64,000 bases of DNA from Pisaster brevispinus. Lineage: Eukaryota; Echinodermata; Asteroidea; Forcipulatida; Asteriidae. Position numbers and translations under genes: made by a program. Below the pieces are notes generated by a model. The model was not told the DNA's origin, searched no databases, and saw only the letters and a list, made by a program, of their open reading frames with translations. Where the stretch lies: contig JAMKCF010000003.1 of the NCBI GenBank assembly GCA_023634235.1, forward strand, positions 14,168,742 to 14,232,741. Direction: 5' to 3'. Each line of letters begins with the position of its first letter. Position 1 is the stretch's first letter. Of this stretch, positions 48,699-61,638 are shown piece after piece.

Positions 48699-51600
48699 CT
48701 TCCATTGAAACTATTAAAAAAGTGAACCGTGAGCTGTTTTGAAAAGCTTGACCAGAAACATGTTTGTGCTTCGGTATAATGCTGAAGTCAATCGCAGCTG
48801 TGCCGGACCAAACCGTAGTCTTGGTTGGCGACGCTAGTTTTTGTATAAGTCACCGGTAAAGGGCGCAACATCGACTGGCTCAGAGGTCTAGGAATCTGAC
48901 GATCGTCGCCAATCAAGACTAATAACCAAACCGAAACTGAGTTGTTGGCTCGATCCTTAAGGGCTGGTTTCAACATGGCAGATTCTACAAACTAACGAGA
49001 TATTTCAACGGAATTCTATTAAAAAATACAACCTTACAGCTAACCAAACCAATTATGTTGATGAATTTTGACTTAGTTTCATCATGGAGGAAGGAAATAC
49101 CTAAAAATAAAACTGCAGGCTAGTCTGTACATTTGAGAACGTTACTTTTCAAGAGTTGTACCTACGCCATGAACTGTTTCTGGTTACCGGTCCGTTTTCG
49201 CGTGGCTCTCTGGAAATTTTTCAATCAATAAAATAATCTTACTTCAGAAACTTGTTTCAGGTCATGTTCGCTCAGTGCAAATCCTATGAGCCTCTGGTAA
49301 TCACTGGAGCCAGTTTATGTGGACGTGGCTTACAGTGAATGCACTTACAGAAATGACCTACATGTACTTTTCATGACGTCATTACGTAATAATTTTTGCT
49401 TATGCCTTTTGGGGGTCAGCTTCCCAGCGCGTTAGGCTACGCACGTGCGGTTGTTTAGACCTTATTCTTTACAATCGAATGCAACTCGAAAAATGGCAGG
49501 CCAAGGGCAAGCAGCAGCAGTGTGTGACGTCAGTCTCACCTGAGTGTGACGGGATGGTCAGTCTCACGCCTCTGTGTATAGTTATTGCATTCTGAGCTCT
49601 GTGCAATGAATAACCACAGGTATTGTTCAAAGGGTCAGGCGTAGAAAGTATAGGCCTACGTATTTATCTCTGTCAGATTTTATTGAAAAAAAATTAGTTA
49701 TTGACCTCACGTTTCGACTCTAGTAGAGTCTTTCTCAAACATTAAAAGTGTTTATTTTAAATGAAAAAGAATTTTATTGTAATTTGTTACCTGCTTATCA
49801 TTATGAACTTAATGCAATTTTGGTTTCGCTTTTGGTTACTACGTTGCATATGAACCGTTTGTGGAACACAAGTTGTACACAAGTGTGTGGAATAAACAAA
49901 ATGAACCAAATAAGCTTGCAATAATACAAGCGTACAATGGCCAGATTTTGCCAATACTTAGTTCAATGGAAACCTGCGAGGGTCGAAATAGTATTGTGTA
50001 TCGTGTATTTACCTAGCTAAGCACTCATAATAAAGCAGCTTGGGGTTTTCTGCCCCCCAAGTGAGTTGAGAGAGTTTGAGAATGGAGCAAATTATAGTTT
50101 ATTGCCACCTCTATGGTTTGAGAAATTGCTAATGCAAGCCCGATGACCACGGATAATAAAGTTATACCGCGCTGCGATCTAGTTACTAGGACGTACGCCA
50201 GAACAAGAGGGACAAAGTAACGGTAACAAAAATATTTGAAACCTCTACCCTTGTGTACAATTACACTTGTCATAGCGACATTGGTTTATTATCTGCTACC
50301 AATACACAGATACGTTTGTGAATATCTACTCCGCGGCAGTAGAATAAGTAGCAAGACAATAATTTCTCAAAGAACAAATCTACACAGCAAAATAGGCCCC
50401 TACACATGGTGTTACAGCAAACTAATGCATGACTGTGAATATGATAGTGTAGGTTTTCACACGGTCACTTTCGGCACAAAAGTCGCCAGCCAATTTCAAC
50501 ATAGCTCCTCAAAACGGTCACTCGATAAAGCACATATTATAATTGTTCTCTTGTGTCATGAGAATAAATATATATAAAAACGACCATTCAATTAGCAATC
50601 AACTGGAACAGCATTCAAATTCGCGGCAGCTTTTCACAGAAATCCCCTTTTGCGCTTGCTCTGCTAAATTGAATGGCGGATTTCGCAAGGCTAATAACGC
50701 CTACTACGTTTAATATTGAATATAAGGCTTGATAATTTTTCAGGCCTCAAGTTGAAATTGAATTATGGTTTTAACTGAGGAGGCAATATCGCTTATATTA
50801 CGAATGCAAGAAAGTGGGGTTTGCTGAAAATGACCGGGAAAACTATGGGTACACTGTTAAATATAAAATATTAATACTGACGTGAAAAAAATAATAATAA
50901 CATTGTAATAAATATGACTATTTATAAGAGAACAAAAAACAAGGTTGTTTTGAAGCTAAATGGTTTGCTTGATGATATGAAATTAAAATCGCTCTCAGAA
51001 TCTCCTGCCACACTGGGCCTGAGGAAGGGTCTCATTTTGTCTTTCCCAGGTCCCATTGACATTTAAGAAATTCAGGTTAGTGATGTGAATCGGATTACTG
51101 GTCATCGTGCCAGCACCCCCCCCCCCCCGAACAAACAAACAAACAAACAAACAGAACACAACAAACCCAAAGGCCTGTTGAGACCCTTCTGCGGGTGAAC
51201 TGTAACCATTGACATACAAAAATATAGTCTTCGTGCGAGTTAGTTTCTCGTTTGCGATACGCGCAAGACTTGCATATTCTGTACGTCAGTGACAGTATCA
51301 ATAAAACATTACCATTGGCTTCGAGCCTGATACTAGCACACAATGTTAATTTCAATATTTGTATAAACGATTAAGCATTAAAATCACCATAAATGTGTCA
51401 TGTATAACAATGCAATCAAGGGAGGACACAGTTTAAAGATCAATATACAGGTTGATGGATTGGATACAGACGGAAAATAGGCATGTGGGTCTACTGGAAA
51501 GGTGTTATGACCCACGAGCCACACTTTTACATACAGACATCACATCGACCAAAGATCCACTGTGGAAATCATTTCAAAGTGCGGTCTCAAAGATTCTGTG

Positions 51601-52601
51601 TTTCGAAACAATTTGTTCTTACATGGACTCGTTAGAAAACTAACGTCCGCGCGTATTACGAGTGTTCAATATCACGGTTGTGATTGCAAACCACTAAACA
51701 TATCCTTTTGCATACAAGTTTTCTGCTAATCAAAACTAAGCAGGCTAAACAGTAGGCGTAGCATTTTGGCTGGTAACCTTATGCTGGTAAGCAAAATTGT
51801 CTTATGCTTAGCAACGTTTTGTGATCAGCTCTATGAAATTGGGTCCTGAGCCCAATTTTATAGAGTTGTTTGCGCAGAAAAATAATGTTTTTAATACTTC
51901 TGCTAATCAACAATTAGCAGGATACCAGTCACAGATGGTGCAAGTGAAATGTACTTAAGCACCTCTATGAATTTGGGCCCTTCGAGCCTAATTTAGAGCA
52001 GAGAAAGGGTCTGCTAAAGCAAGAAAACAAATAAATAAAACTAAAAAAGAGCAGGATATCATGTCACAGATGGTACACATGAAATGGTATTGTAGCTGGT
52101 AACCTTACTCTGGTATTATAAAAAAAAAGTTACTAAAGCATCTCTATGAAATTTGGCCCAGGTCTGGACATGGAGCCCAACCGAATTATGTTCTGTTGTA
52201 GGGATTCACATAAAACAAAAAAGGAAATCCGGAGGCGTGCACCTCTTTCAGAAAAAATGTGGTGGGGAGTTGACCAAGAACATCATGAAATAAAGAGAAA
52301 GTTCTTGGTTCGATTCGGAGAGGTCAATCCAGTCAACCTTGCTTTCTATGATTTCACCCGCACGCGGTCTAAGTAATTTCGTTACACCGTTCGTCGAATG
52401 AAAGCACTTCGAGATGTCACCTCGACACTAAACTTCGCACTCTTTACGATAACAAACACTGTACAAACTGAAACTTCTAAACTGACCTCCGTAAAACCCC
52501 CCAAAAAGAAAACTTTAATAACAAACCATGCAAATAATAATATACAACAGCTCTATGATACAAAAACGTCACCGCGTGACGATTATTACACGGTGCCCGA
52601 A
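48699..52601. other. spacer between convergent copies F and G
   Basis: The 3' ends of F (plus) and G (minus) face each other here. No further RDH exon was found. A minus-strand frame at 50025-50273 (82 codons) is hydrophobic but has no recognised family. The region 51750-52165 is a repeat cluster, and a C13 tract starts at 51117. Confidence 0.55.
51750..52165. repeat. cluster of GGGCCCAATTTCATAGAG-type MITE copies
   Basis: Three adjoining partial copies are bounded by phrases such as CTATGAAATTGGGTCC, GAGCCCAATTTTATAGAG, CTATGAATTTGGGCCC and CTATGAAATTTGGCCCAG. Interiors carry TGGTAACCTTA and TTAGCAAAA motifs. Head-to-tail nesting suggests repeated insertion into the same ends. Similar fragments lie near 42320 and 42900. 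Confidence 0.6.
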
Positions 52602-55561
52602 TCACGCATTTTCAACGCCAGTTAGTTTACAGCTGAGATCCCAGAGTTGGGAGGCGATCTTCTCGTCTCGCGCGATTTTAGTTTCTTCCGCGAGTTGGCA
52701 GTCTGCAAAGTACCTCCCGGAATAGTACGGCACCGACTTGTCTAGTGCACAGTAAATAGTCGTCTGCGCACCTGCCTCGATAGAAATCGTAAAGGGCCTG
52801 AAATATGAGAGAGAGAAGAAAAGAAACGATCACAGAACTGGAATATTTGTTATAATAATTAGAGACGCGAAACGCTCTTTCAGCTCAGAATTGACCCGGA
52901 TCTGGGGGGGGGGGGTACACCTACTATTTCTAGGTCAGAATACCTCCTATTGGGGTAAAAATTATCATGCATTTGACTAAGAAACGTGTCACTGACCCAG
53001 ATCACAGGTCAGTTTGGCAGAAGAAACGGAAATTGGTAAAACCGGACCGCATGTATCAATCTGTTGTTATCAGATTAATGAGTATTTCATGTGTAAAGTT
53101 GTCGCTGGTAAGCTACACACCCTACGAGAAATTGTACTGTTATCCATTTTGGATACACCATGTACCGGTGGGAACCGCAGAGGCATTTCACAATACCATG
53201 AACAAAATTGTTATTCAGACCGTTTCACCAGCTTTACATTAGGTACATAACTGAGGCAAGTTGCGGTTTTACTATATGGACTATGTCACTCCAAGATAAT
53301 AGAGGTCAACATCAAAGCTGTTAAAATCAACGTAGTGCACGATAATGTGTGACAGTCTGAAACTTGCTCATGTAGAATTCACTATCCCTGTGGGTTTAAC
53401 GGCATCCCCAAACCCATTTCTGTTCCCTTAATCAAGACAAACAGAATTGTTAACAGAAAGAATCATCTCAAACTTGATATCTACCTGAGGAGATTTCTGA
53501 AGAAGAACAGCATGAATCGCCCGTGGAGCCTGCTCGATCTTGGGTGCAGTATGCGTGTGTCTGCCATGCCGGGGTGTAGCGAGTACGCCGTCACCCCGGT
53601 GCCCTGTAACCTCCGGCCCAGCTCGCTGGCGAACAGGATGTTGCAGAGCTTGCACGTACTGTAGGCAAGGGTCTCCTCAAACGCTTGCTTGGTTTTCAGG
53701 TAGCATAGATTTCTGACCATCTTGTGGGCCACGGAGGACACGTTGATGATACGGCTTGGACCGGTCTCTTTGAGGAGGGGTAGAAGGAGGTGGGTCAGGA
53801 GGAAGGGGCCAAGGTGGTTGATGCCGAATTGAAGATCGTAACCGGAGTTTGTCTTCTCGTCGGCGTGGCAACGGGACACGCCTGGTCAACAAAAGATAAA
53901 ACAAACATTCTATGAATATTTATCGCCTAATGACGTCACGCGGTGCAAAATGATGTTACATTTTTCAGTGAAAGCAAAGCAAACACTGAAAGCTAGTCTT
54001 GGGAACAAAATTTTACCAGTATCTAGAAACGGTAAAACAAAATGTTTTAATTGTTCTTATTTGATTCAATTTATGTTAATGTTTATTTGTTTTTAATATA
54101 TATATTTTTTATTGTATTTTATTCATCTTATTTATTATTATTTTTTCTTGGGACAGCTTGCAACACTCCTACAGTAGAGTAATTTCGTCTTTTTAAGTAA
54201 ATCGTCCACATTTATGAAAATGCTCACCCCTCCCATGATGGTAATTTGAAAACTACATTGCTAATGCCAGGGCGGGTTCTACGTCATGCGTACCTGCATT
54301 GTTCACCAGGATGTCGAGCCTCGACTCCTCTTTTAGTATCGTCTCGGCAAACGTCCTGACCGACTTCAGGCAGGCGTTGTCCAGAAGTCTGAAGACGACC
54401 TGGTCATTGGCGGTCAGCTCCCGGATCTCCTTCGCCGCTTCCTCGCCCTTGGCTGGGTTGCGACAGGCGAGGATGACCCGGGCGCCACGGTGAGCAAAGT
54501 CCAGGGCCGTCTCCTTACCGATGCCGGTGTTGGAACCTGTACGATGTAGCAATAAGAAGTTAGATTTTGAGCAGGCGGCGGTCAAAACAGGGATCGTAAA
54601 AGACGCCAGTCGTGTTTGAGTTATAGTGCACACTATTTATCATCAAATTAAATATTAAAATACCCCGAACTACCTTAGAACATGTCCTAGCAAAGGGTAG
54701 GCCCTACGCATACAAAGCACAGTATAGGTTTTATAAATGTTGATAAAAAAGGCTGGCAAGCAATACTTTTAACTGTATTTTTATGCACAAATTCCGCATA
54801 ATGTGAGAGGACTTGCAGCGGAAACAATTCCTTGTGTTTAGTACTTGACTTTTAAAAACATTATTTTATTTTGCATAGGCCTATCATGAACACACAAAGG
54901 CAAAGGTGGTCAGCTTATAAAGATCATTAATTAAGCTAATTCACAATATTACAGTTATTTATTTATTTTTCTCATGTACTAGCGCTGAGGATGTGTATTT
55001 TGCATAACATACAATTCATTATTGGATGTTAATTTTGCATCGGGGACAAATAACAAAAATTGTTTGCTTTCGCCCTCACTCCGATGTGTGTTAAGCACTG
55101 TATACTCAGTACTTTTCCCGAGTTCTGTAAAAGAAATCCACGGGCCGTGGGTTCGAATCCCACCAAGTGATACGCCAGTGGATTTTTTTTCACAGTACTC
55201 GGGGAACCGAGTATACAGAGCTTAATACATAACGGTGCAAGGGCAAAAACCAAATTATAATAATACAATATTCATTGTTCCCCGTTTGTATATAGTTTCA
55301 TCGATTGTTCGTCGGGAGTAGCTTTTACTAGCTGATACAAATAAAATCTGATGTAAAACAAAGTAAAATTGTCTCTACAATCTTCATAATTTTGAGTTTA
55401 CCTGTAACAATTGCAGTCATGCCGACCATGGAGATATTGGAACGGTAGAAGGTGGGAGTGTTCCATCGTCTGAACGTGATAAAACACAACATGCAAGCTC
55501 CAACCAACCCAGCATACAGCTTCCACGTGAAGTCTTCGTATAGCTCCCAATACAACACCAT
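52602..55561 (-). CDS. RDH13/DHRS13-like short-chain dehydrogenase/reductase, copy G (complete, 331 aa)
   Basis: Minus-strand exons: 55561-55402 (160 bp), 54536-54294 (243), 53881-53485 (397), 52797-52602 (196); GT/AG, phases as in the other copies, frame 331 codons plus TGA. The anchor is at about residues 14-30 ([15 protein letters not shown]). TGSNTGIG starts at T53, VNNAG ends at G135, then N156 (INHLGPF), S184 (IINVSS), Y208/K212 (YSTCK), [10 protein letters not shown], and a tail with [13 protein letters not shown]. It is the most divergent member: exon 2 is not homogenised with the others and third positions look GC-richer. It may represent the older lineage of the cluster. Exact orthology (RDH11, 12, 13, 14 or DHRS13) needs a tree. 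Confidence 0.9.
55070..55255. mobile_element. foldback element with tRNA-like B box in the loop
   Basis: Imperfect arms of about 60 bp (TTCGCCCT...CTGTATACTC and GAGTATACAG...AAGGGCAAA) pair around a loop holding GGGTTCGAATCCCACC, a good match to the pol III B box (T-arm) of tRNA genes. No acceptor stem or complete cloverleaf can be drawn, so it is not a tRNA gene. Probably a MITE or tRNA-derived repeat. Confidence 0.6.
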
Positions 55562-57110
55562 TCTGAATCAAATAGTATTTATTTCCAACAGCAAAGACTG
55601 AACAGACTGAACTTTTTGAGAGTTCCTACTTGGGCTGCGCTCTTCTGCAAACTGGGCTCAAACTGTGCTCATCCTTCGACCAAATAGTTCGTTTTGAGAT
55701 ATTTATAACAATTTTCCCTCTATTTTCTGGCCTAATATGGTTCTAAATATAATAAGCCATTAATTCTATATCTGCAAGCAAACATTTATTTGAAGTGTGA
55801 TCTTTGAACTTGAGATTAAAGGGGAGCTCGAGGTAGGGACTAATCGACTAAAAGTAAACTATAAATAGCACGCGGTAAATATGGAATCGCTCATTTATAT
55901 TTAGGGGTGATTGAGTTCAATGAATTATTATCTTGTTGTGGAGTTTATAACTTGGGACAAGTTTTCTAACTTTGCAGTATATAAAATGGAAATACAGTTT
56001 TCCTGGGTTAACAGTAGGCTTTAGCAACCAGCACGAGTTCGTAAAAAAAAGTAAGATTCACGGTTTATATTATTTTTATTTTCCCCCCAACAAACATCCT
56101 ATCGAAAAGTATCGTCGATACACTTTCCTCTTTCAATAGACAACACTACACATGGCCAAACCGTTTGGGGATAGTTAAAACTACGGCCCTTCAACAAGCT
56201 TTCCATCTGAAAGCAAACTGATTACAAAAGTTCTTATAACGACACCAATCTTCCAGATAAATACATGTCTACATGATTTCTACAATCAAAATCCGCAATC
56301 CAAACCCCGCTATAAGTACGCTCAAAACTCTTGACCCCCCCCCAAAAAAAAAAGAAAAAAAAAAAAGAAGAAGCTTAATATAGAGAGAAAAAAAGCAAAC
56401 AGAATTTCATGACAATTTTTCAATGGTTGGCTAAACGGTGGCTTTTAAAAAAAGGGGGAACTCAAATGAGTCTTCCGAAGAAAACAAAACCAGTGCACTC
56501 TAAAAAAAAACCTCCCGGGTCAAAATTAACCCGGATTCTCGGTCCCCGGGGGGTCTTGACCCATTTCCGGGTCAGGCTGACCCGTAAAGTAGTCAGAAAA
56601 ATGGAGTTTCAGCTTGGATTCTGCGTCAGTTTGACCCATTTCTAGGCCATTTTGACACAGATTAAGAGTCAGCCTGACCCAGAAATGGCTCAGGTCCCCA
56701 GGGACCCGGGTCAAGTCTGTCCCAGAAGTCTCTAGAGAAAACAGGTGCGTTTTTCTTTTTTTGCCGCCAGAGTTCACCAGGAGTTGTTAACAGCACAAGT
56801 TGACAAACTTGCCGCATCCACCTTCCACAATGTTTCCATCAATATTCTCACCAATACGTGTTTGTTAGAAATATCAAGAATTAAGGCATTGACCAGTGGA
56901 TCGGGAGGATTTGGTTGTACTATAGTGGGGAAATAGAGTCCAACATCAAAGAGGTGCACCGCACAAAAGAAAAAAATAAAATCTTTTAAAAAATGGAGGT
57001 CAGAAACGGCAATTTTTGCACCATTTTTGTTTCAAACGACTATGTCCATTTTACATCGTGAAAGTCATCTGGGAAAAAGTTGGATTTGAAAGTATTATGT
57101 GGTTGGATAT
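55562..57110. other. 5' flank of copy G and repeat-bearing spacer
   Basis: The promoter of copy G should lie just beyond 55561; no specific element was recognised. A C/A homopolymer pair is at 56336-56370, followed by the TGACCC palindromic element at 56500-56745. No exon found. Confidence 0.5.
56500..56745. repeat. TGACCC-rich palindromic element, copy 2
   Basis: Second copy of the element at 46605-46860: CCTCCCGGGTCAAAATTAAC at the left, GATTCTGCGTCAGTTTGACC in the centre and GGGTCAGCCTGACCC-type pairs on either side. Strong self-complementarity. No coding content. Confidence 0.65.
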
Positions 57111-57230
57111 GTTCATAATAATAATAATAATAATTTATTCATTTATACAGCGCAAATTCCAATATAATTTTGTTCAAATGCGCTGAACCTAAGTGAAGAA
57201 TAACGAAGAAAAGATATGGTAAACCCATAT
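57110..57230 (-). repeat. LINE/SINE 3' tail with (ATA)n
   Basis: (ATA)n followed by ATTTATTCATTTATACAGCG and CAAATTCC. This microsatellite-plus-AGCGC arrangement is the common 3' tail of invertebrate non-LTR elements read in reverse (family knowledge). Only the tail remains. Confidence 0.5.
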
Positions 57231-58546
57231 ATTTATCAACAAAAAGGGGGTTGGAGAAATAACACTTTTTGTACTATAAAAAATATATTATTTTTTTCAT
57301 TCACAAAGTAACCCGTAATGATTTCGCGAGATTGAAAAATGCAGTCCAAGAATTGACTGTGCAAGTCTCGCACGTCTTCGAACTTTTCAATTGAGTTTAA
57401 CGTCATGGCATATGCGTGCTTCTGTTTCTTCAAAGAATTTAGTTGGTCGACTTGAACATAGTCTATTCCCTGGAATTTGTTCTTGCCGGTTATAAATATA
57501 AACGGTATCGTATATATCGTATCAGCTCGTTCTTTTCTTTAAAAATAAAACGGTCACTGAGGTTTGGGCGACAGCAGCAGAGAAGTTCGTGCACCCTTTG
57601 TTGTTGTTCAAACCGAACTTTTGTTGTTGGTAATGAAAATATAGGCTCGGAGACCTGTCCATGCTCCAAATAGTGCGTGAACTTTACGGATTGACGAATT
57701 TGTTTACCCAAAAGACAACAACGAAAACAATGGTCAACCAAGTGTTGGTCATTGGCTACAGGGGTCAGCGTACGGTATAGTACGATATGTGCGATAGTAC
57801 GGACACTCAAAAGGGGGAAAAGGAAGCCGCAAGTTTAGGAGGATCGATTGGGGGCAGAGTACAAAACTAAAAGCGACGGGCACACTGTTTTATTTGACCT
57901 TCCAGGTTTTAACGTAAAACCCGATACTATCTTTAAGAAAATGATGAATGTGCTTAGCCCGAAAGTTGCATACGAAGCACAGGTAATGAAGAAAACCATG
58001 TCAAACCGTAAGCGTACTACCCAGAACTCAGGGGGCAACTGCCCTCAAAACTGCCCAAAACAGTGGGGACAATTCGGGCTCAGCAAATAGAAGAGACAAA
58101 AAAGACTAATTACCAGGTATTAGAAAATTGGTACTTATGTTTTTATATGCGTTTAAAGTTTCGGGCAAATCAAACAACCCGTCTGCCCATCTTAACCAGA
58201 GAGTCCCCATACGCCCATGTGTCAAACATAATTGATCTCACAAAATTACGTAGGGGTCTATGCTTTTTATGTTATTTTGTAGTTTTTCTGTTCACACAAT
58301 GTGTTTACACGTGAATAGTACAGTATACGTTTTCTTAATCAACGGCACCACACGAAAAACACACACACACACAGGTACAGCACTCCTATACGTTAGAGGA
58401 CACCTATTGTACTTTCTGTTGTTCCTGTATTGAAGCAATCCCCATTGGTTTTGTACACAAATGACTAGTGAGGACACCTGAAAACAAAGAACCGACTAGT
58501 GAGGACCTATTGTCCCTATTGTAAAATGTCCTCGGAGGGTTGGCAA
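57231..58546. other. spacer, no gene recognised
   Basis: Short open frames on both strands (minus 57490-57810, plus 57848-58090) have no family signature. A fragment of the palindrome at 58547 (GACTGTGCAAGTCTCGCAC) occurs near 57354. Confidence 0.45.
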
Positions 58547-58689
58547 TAGACTGTGCAAGTCTCGCGCATATTCGAACATTGGGATCCGTTAAAGCGCGTG
58601 AGTTTGTTTCTTTAACGCGTTAAAGCAATGTACGCGGGACCACAGTGGTCCCAAAAATGTTCGAATACGCGCGAGACTTGCACGGTCTA
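58547..58689. mobile_element. 143-bp palindromic MITE
   Basis: It starts TAGACTGTGCAAGTCTCGCG and ends with its near-complement (CGCGAGACTTGCACGGTCTA). The arms extend about 45 bp through TTCGAACATT.GGGA, with an inner TTAAAGCG/CGCTTTAA-like pair. TA at both ends would fit a Tc1/mariner-type TA target, but this is not proven. Confidence 0.7.
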
Positions 58690-61070
58690 TACAAACACAC
58701 AGCTTTGTGTTGCCCACACTCTGTGGGCATTACTTTGTTCCATGAATAAAAAAAAAACCTATATAATCAACGCTGTTAAGAAAAAACACTCAGTGGACGT
58801 GTGTAAGTCCACATAGTGTTTCTTTTGTTCTCAGGTTCACACTTCGTATGTAACGCTTACACAATACGACTCGGAGTGCGTGATACCCATAACTCCCGGT
58901 CTACGCACTTTCAAGGGGCGCAAATAAGTATGACATATGAAGCAGAATTTCGCTATCGAAACAAGTTTTTTTTTTTTAAGGCGTCACCTAGTAGACGCAC
59001 CTTTCCTAATCAATTTGCAACGTCGAGTGTGCCCTTCTTTGTCCTGGTGTTGGACCACCTGCATGGACACGTGATTAGGTCTGCAAAACTTATCACCTAA
59101 CTCAAAGGTCAGCACCATGCATATCAGCACCATTTTTTTTCTTCTTAATAACATTTTAAGCGCCAAATTATTGGTCTCCATTGTAGCATTTCTGCTCAAA
59201 CAACAGTTTGGACGTTAGGGGCGTGCCTTTGGGGGCGTGGTTTTTGTCACAGCCATTATCACAAACACATGGCCCGGTCGACGAACCAGACCTATATTAC
59301 ACACACACACACGGGGCGATGGTTACAACGAAATCTGGCCACACACGCTCAAGGACTTTTGTAGCAGAGCTAAATTTAAAACTGAGTCAACATCCAAAGT
59401 GACACAGGACAAGTCTCAAACACTACAGGGTGCCCGAAATAAACCCAAAGAATGCCCAAAATAATCTGCGGCTCGGTAGATTGGTAGATTAAAATCTGGG
59501 GCTGGTCGCCATGACCAAATATAGCTGCGGTGAGCGTGAACCACCAGGCTTTTTTTAAGTTTACAGATAAACTATCACAAACTGCGAGATAATATTCCCG
59601 CAAGTTATGTGAACTTTGTAAAAATGAGACCATGAACTTTTTGAGCGTCGCTTCACGGTTTGTGGGGAATTTTTGACCTAATTTCCAATTGGAATATTGA
59701 GCTCCCATTTTTTTGGAGACCACCGACGCGGTCTCGATTGCCAAATACGTTTGTAATGCGATTTAGTGGTAAAACCATGGTATGACAAACATTCCTCCAG
59801 ATCTTGCCTTTACCTCGAACACTTTCTGGCTTGTTACACCTTGGCTGGTCAATAACAGTACATGTTTCTGGTGATAAACACGGTTTACTTTCGTCGATTT
59901 TTAAAGCAACCTCTACCCATTTCATCGTTTTACATGTTTTTGAGTCAATCATTTACAAACCGTGTGTTTATTCAATTGAATGTTTACAAAAGTACAGGTA
60001 TTCTCTACACATATAATTTATTTTCTGCATTTATCAAAGTTTCACCAAAGTAGATTGTGTAGCTGCTCATTACGAATGTGTAAAGCTAAACACAAACTCT
60101 ACCCAAAAAACCACCGCTTTATATCAGAGACGGTTCGGTACTTTCTTCACCCTCTTCTCTTCTCAGGTTTGCATTGACCATAAAGGTATAACAATCATTT
60201 CAAATCAAGCACCCAACTTCAGAAATGTTTCCTCATAAAATATCCTGTAGTCTTTGAGGAAAACGTTAATTGAGTATTACAACACGAGGCATTTTTTCAT
60301 AACCTCATTATTAAACTCAGTGAAACATTTATGTATTTTATACCTTTTTCTTTTGGTAAGTTTTATGATTATGTTACTTGAAATCTAGAGGGTTTCCATG
60401 AATGCACTCATCCAAAAACTTAAGGGTTGTGACTGAGCAGACTACTGCACTAGACTCAAGTGTTGCTTTGGGTCCGGGTCATTGCACTTGCGTCCCTGTT
60501 CAGGTTCTAACTGCGTAATCTCCTCAAACGGAATGTAAACATGCAGGCGCTGTGACTAACTGCGCTTAAGCAAGCAAGACACAACTAGCCATAATTGCTT
60601 TGTACTTCGGACGGCACGTATCACTTTAGGTTCCGGGTGTTGTGTTAATGCGCGTAAAAAGAACCAAGTACAAGTTACCAAGAACCAAGTTACGAAAAGG
60701 GGCTCGTCGCGGTGCTGCTCGCATGGTTGACAGCAGATTGCCCAGCAGCACCGTAGAACCCCATACAAGGTGCTCCATAAATAACAACAATAGCTTGGGA
60801 GGCTCATCATCCTTACTTGCAGCTGAGAGGCTAAATTCGCCGTATTTTTGACCACGTGAGGGCGTATGTGGATAAATTTCACATGATGAAAAACAAGTAA
60901 ACAAACAGGGTTTTTTCACTTTTTTATCGCTATTTGTTATGTATTTCTTCATTGGTGCAAGAAAACTACAAACATGCAATTATAATAAGCTAAAACTGCT
61001 ATTGTGATGCAAGACATTCCCTGATGACAGCGCCCTCATGCGGTCAAAAATATGGTCAATTGCGAATGAC
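58690..61070. other. spacer, no gene recognised
   Basis: Simple CA repeats near 59302. Open frames of 60-120 codons occur but without domains or plausible exon borders. Nothing else supported. Confidence 0.45.
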
Positions 61071-61074
61071 ACGG

Positions 61075-61200
61075 CTACGTGTTCCAGCCGCTGGCATATA
61101 AAGGCGCCTTTTGGCAGCCAGCCACATAGACCCGCAACTCTTCTCACATATGGCTCTAGCCGGGAATCGAACCAAGGCCACGGTGGTGAAAGGCGTGTGC
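61075..61200 (-). repeat. tRNA-derived SINE fragment
   Basis: Read on the minus strand it contains CACGCCTTTCACCACCGTGG followed by CCTTGGTTCGATTCCCGG, that is, a tRNA-like D-to-T-arm segment with a good B box (GGTTCGATTCC). The body continues toward lower coordinates. It lacks a full cloverleaf. It lies beyond the DDX55 3' end. Confidence 0.6.
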
Positions 61201-61638
61201 TTTACACACTATTCACCCGTTTCATAATTCAAAAGAGCTCTGCACGCCTGTCATACAATACTGACAGCACTTCGAAACCTCAGTAAAAGGCACTTTAGAA
61301 GAACCCAGTAATTACAACAAACCTTTGACCAACACTCTGTGGCAGCCAAACTGTTTGTATAATGTAGATTTTTCTTTAATACTTCTTTAAACTATCTTTA
61401 AAAATAAATACAATTTTGTGTCCATCAGAAATATCCGAGGGTGTGTGGAAACATTCCACGGTCCCAATAGCTTCTTCTTGTGTACCGTCTCGCCAAATAC
61501 CTCTGCAGCAATACTGTGGATTACAAGTCCTCATTTGTACAGGCCAGATGGGCATGACCCGCTTCATCTCTGGCCATGAGGTATACACGTTGGAGCGACC
61601 TTAGGGTCAAGGGTCATGACATTGGGACGGTTGAGATG

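Noticed and set aside
50025..50273. 82-codon hydrophobic minus-strand frame
   Set aside because: Could be a membrane segment but has no family signature or clear splice sites.
55135..55180. tRNA gene
   Set aside because: Only the T-arm/B box is present; no acceptor stem, anticodon arm or A box can be placed.
61376..61588. 70-codon minus-strand frame just downstream of the DDX55 stop
   Set aside because: Lies in the expected 3' UTR of DDX55; no match to the known C-terminus, which ends at 61639.
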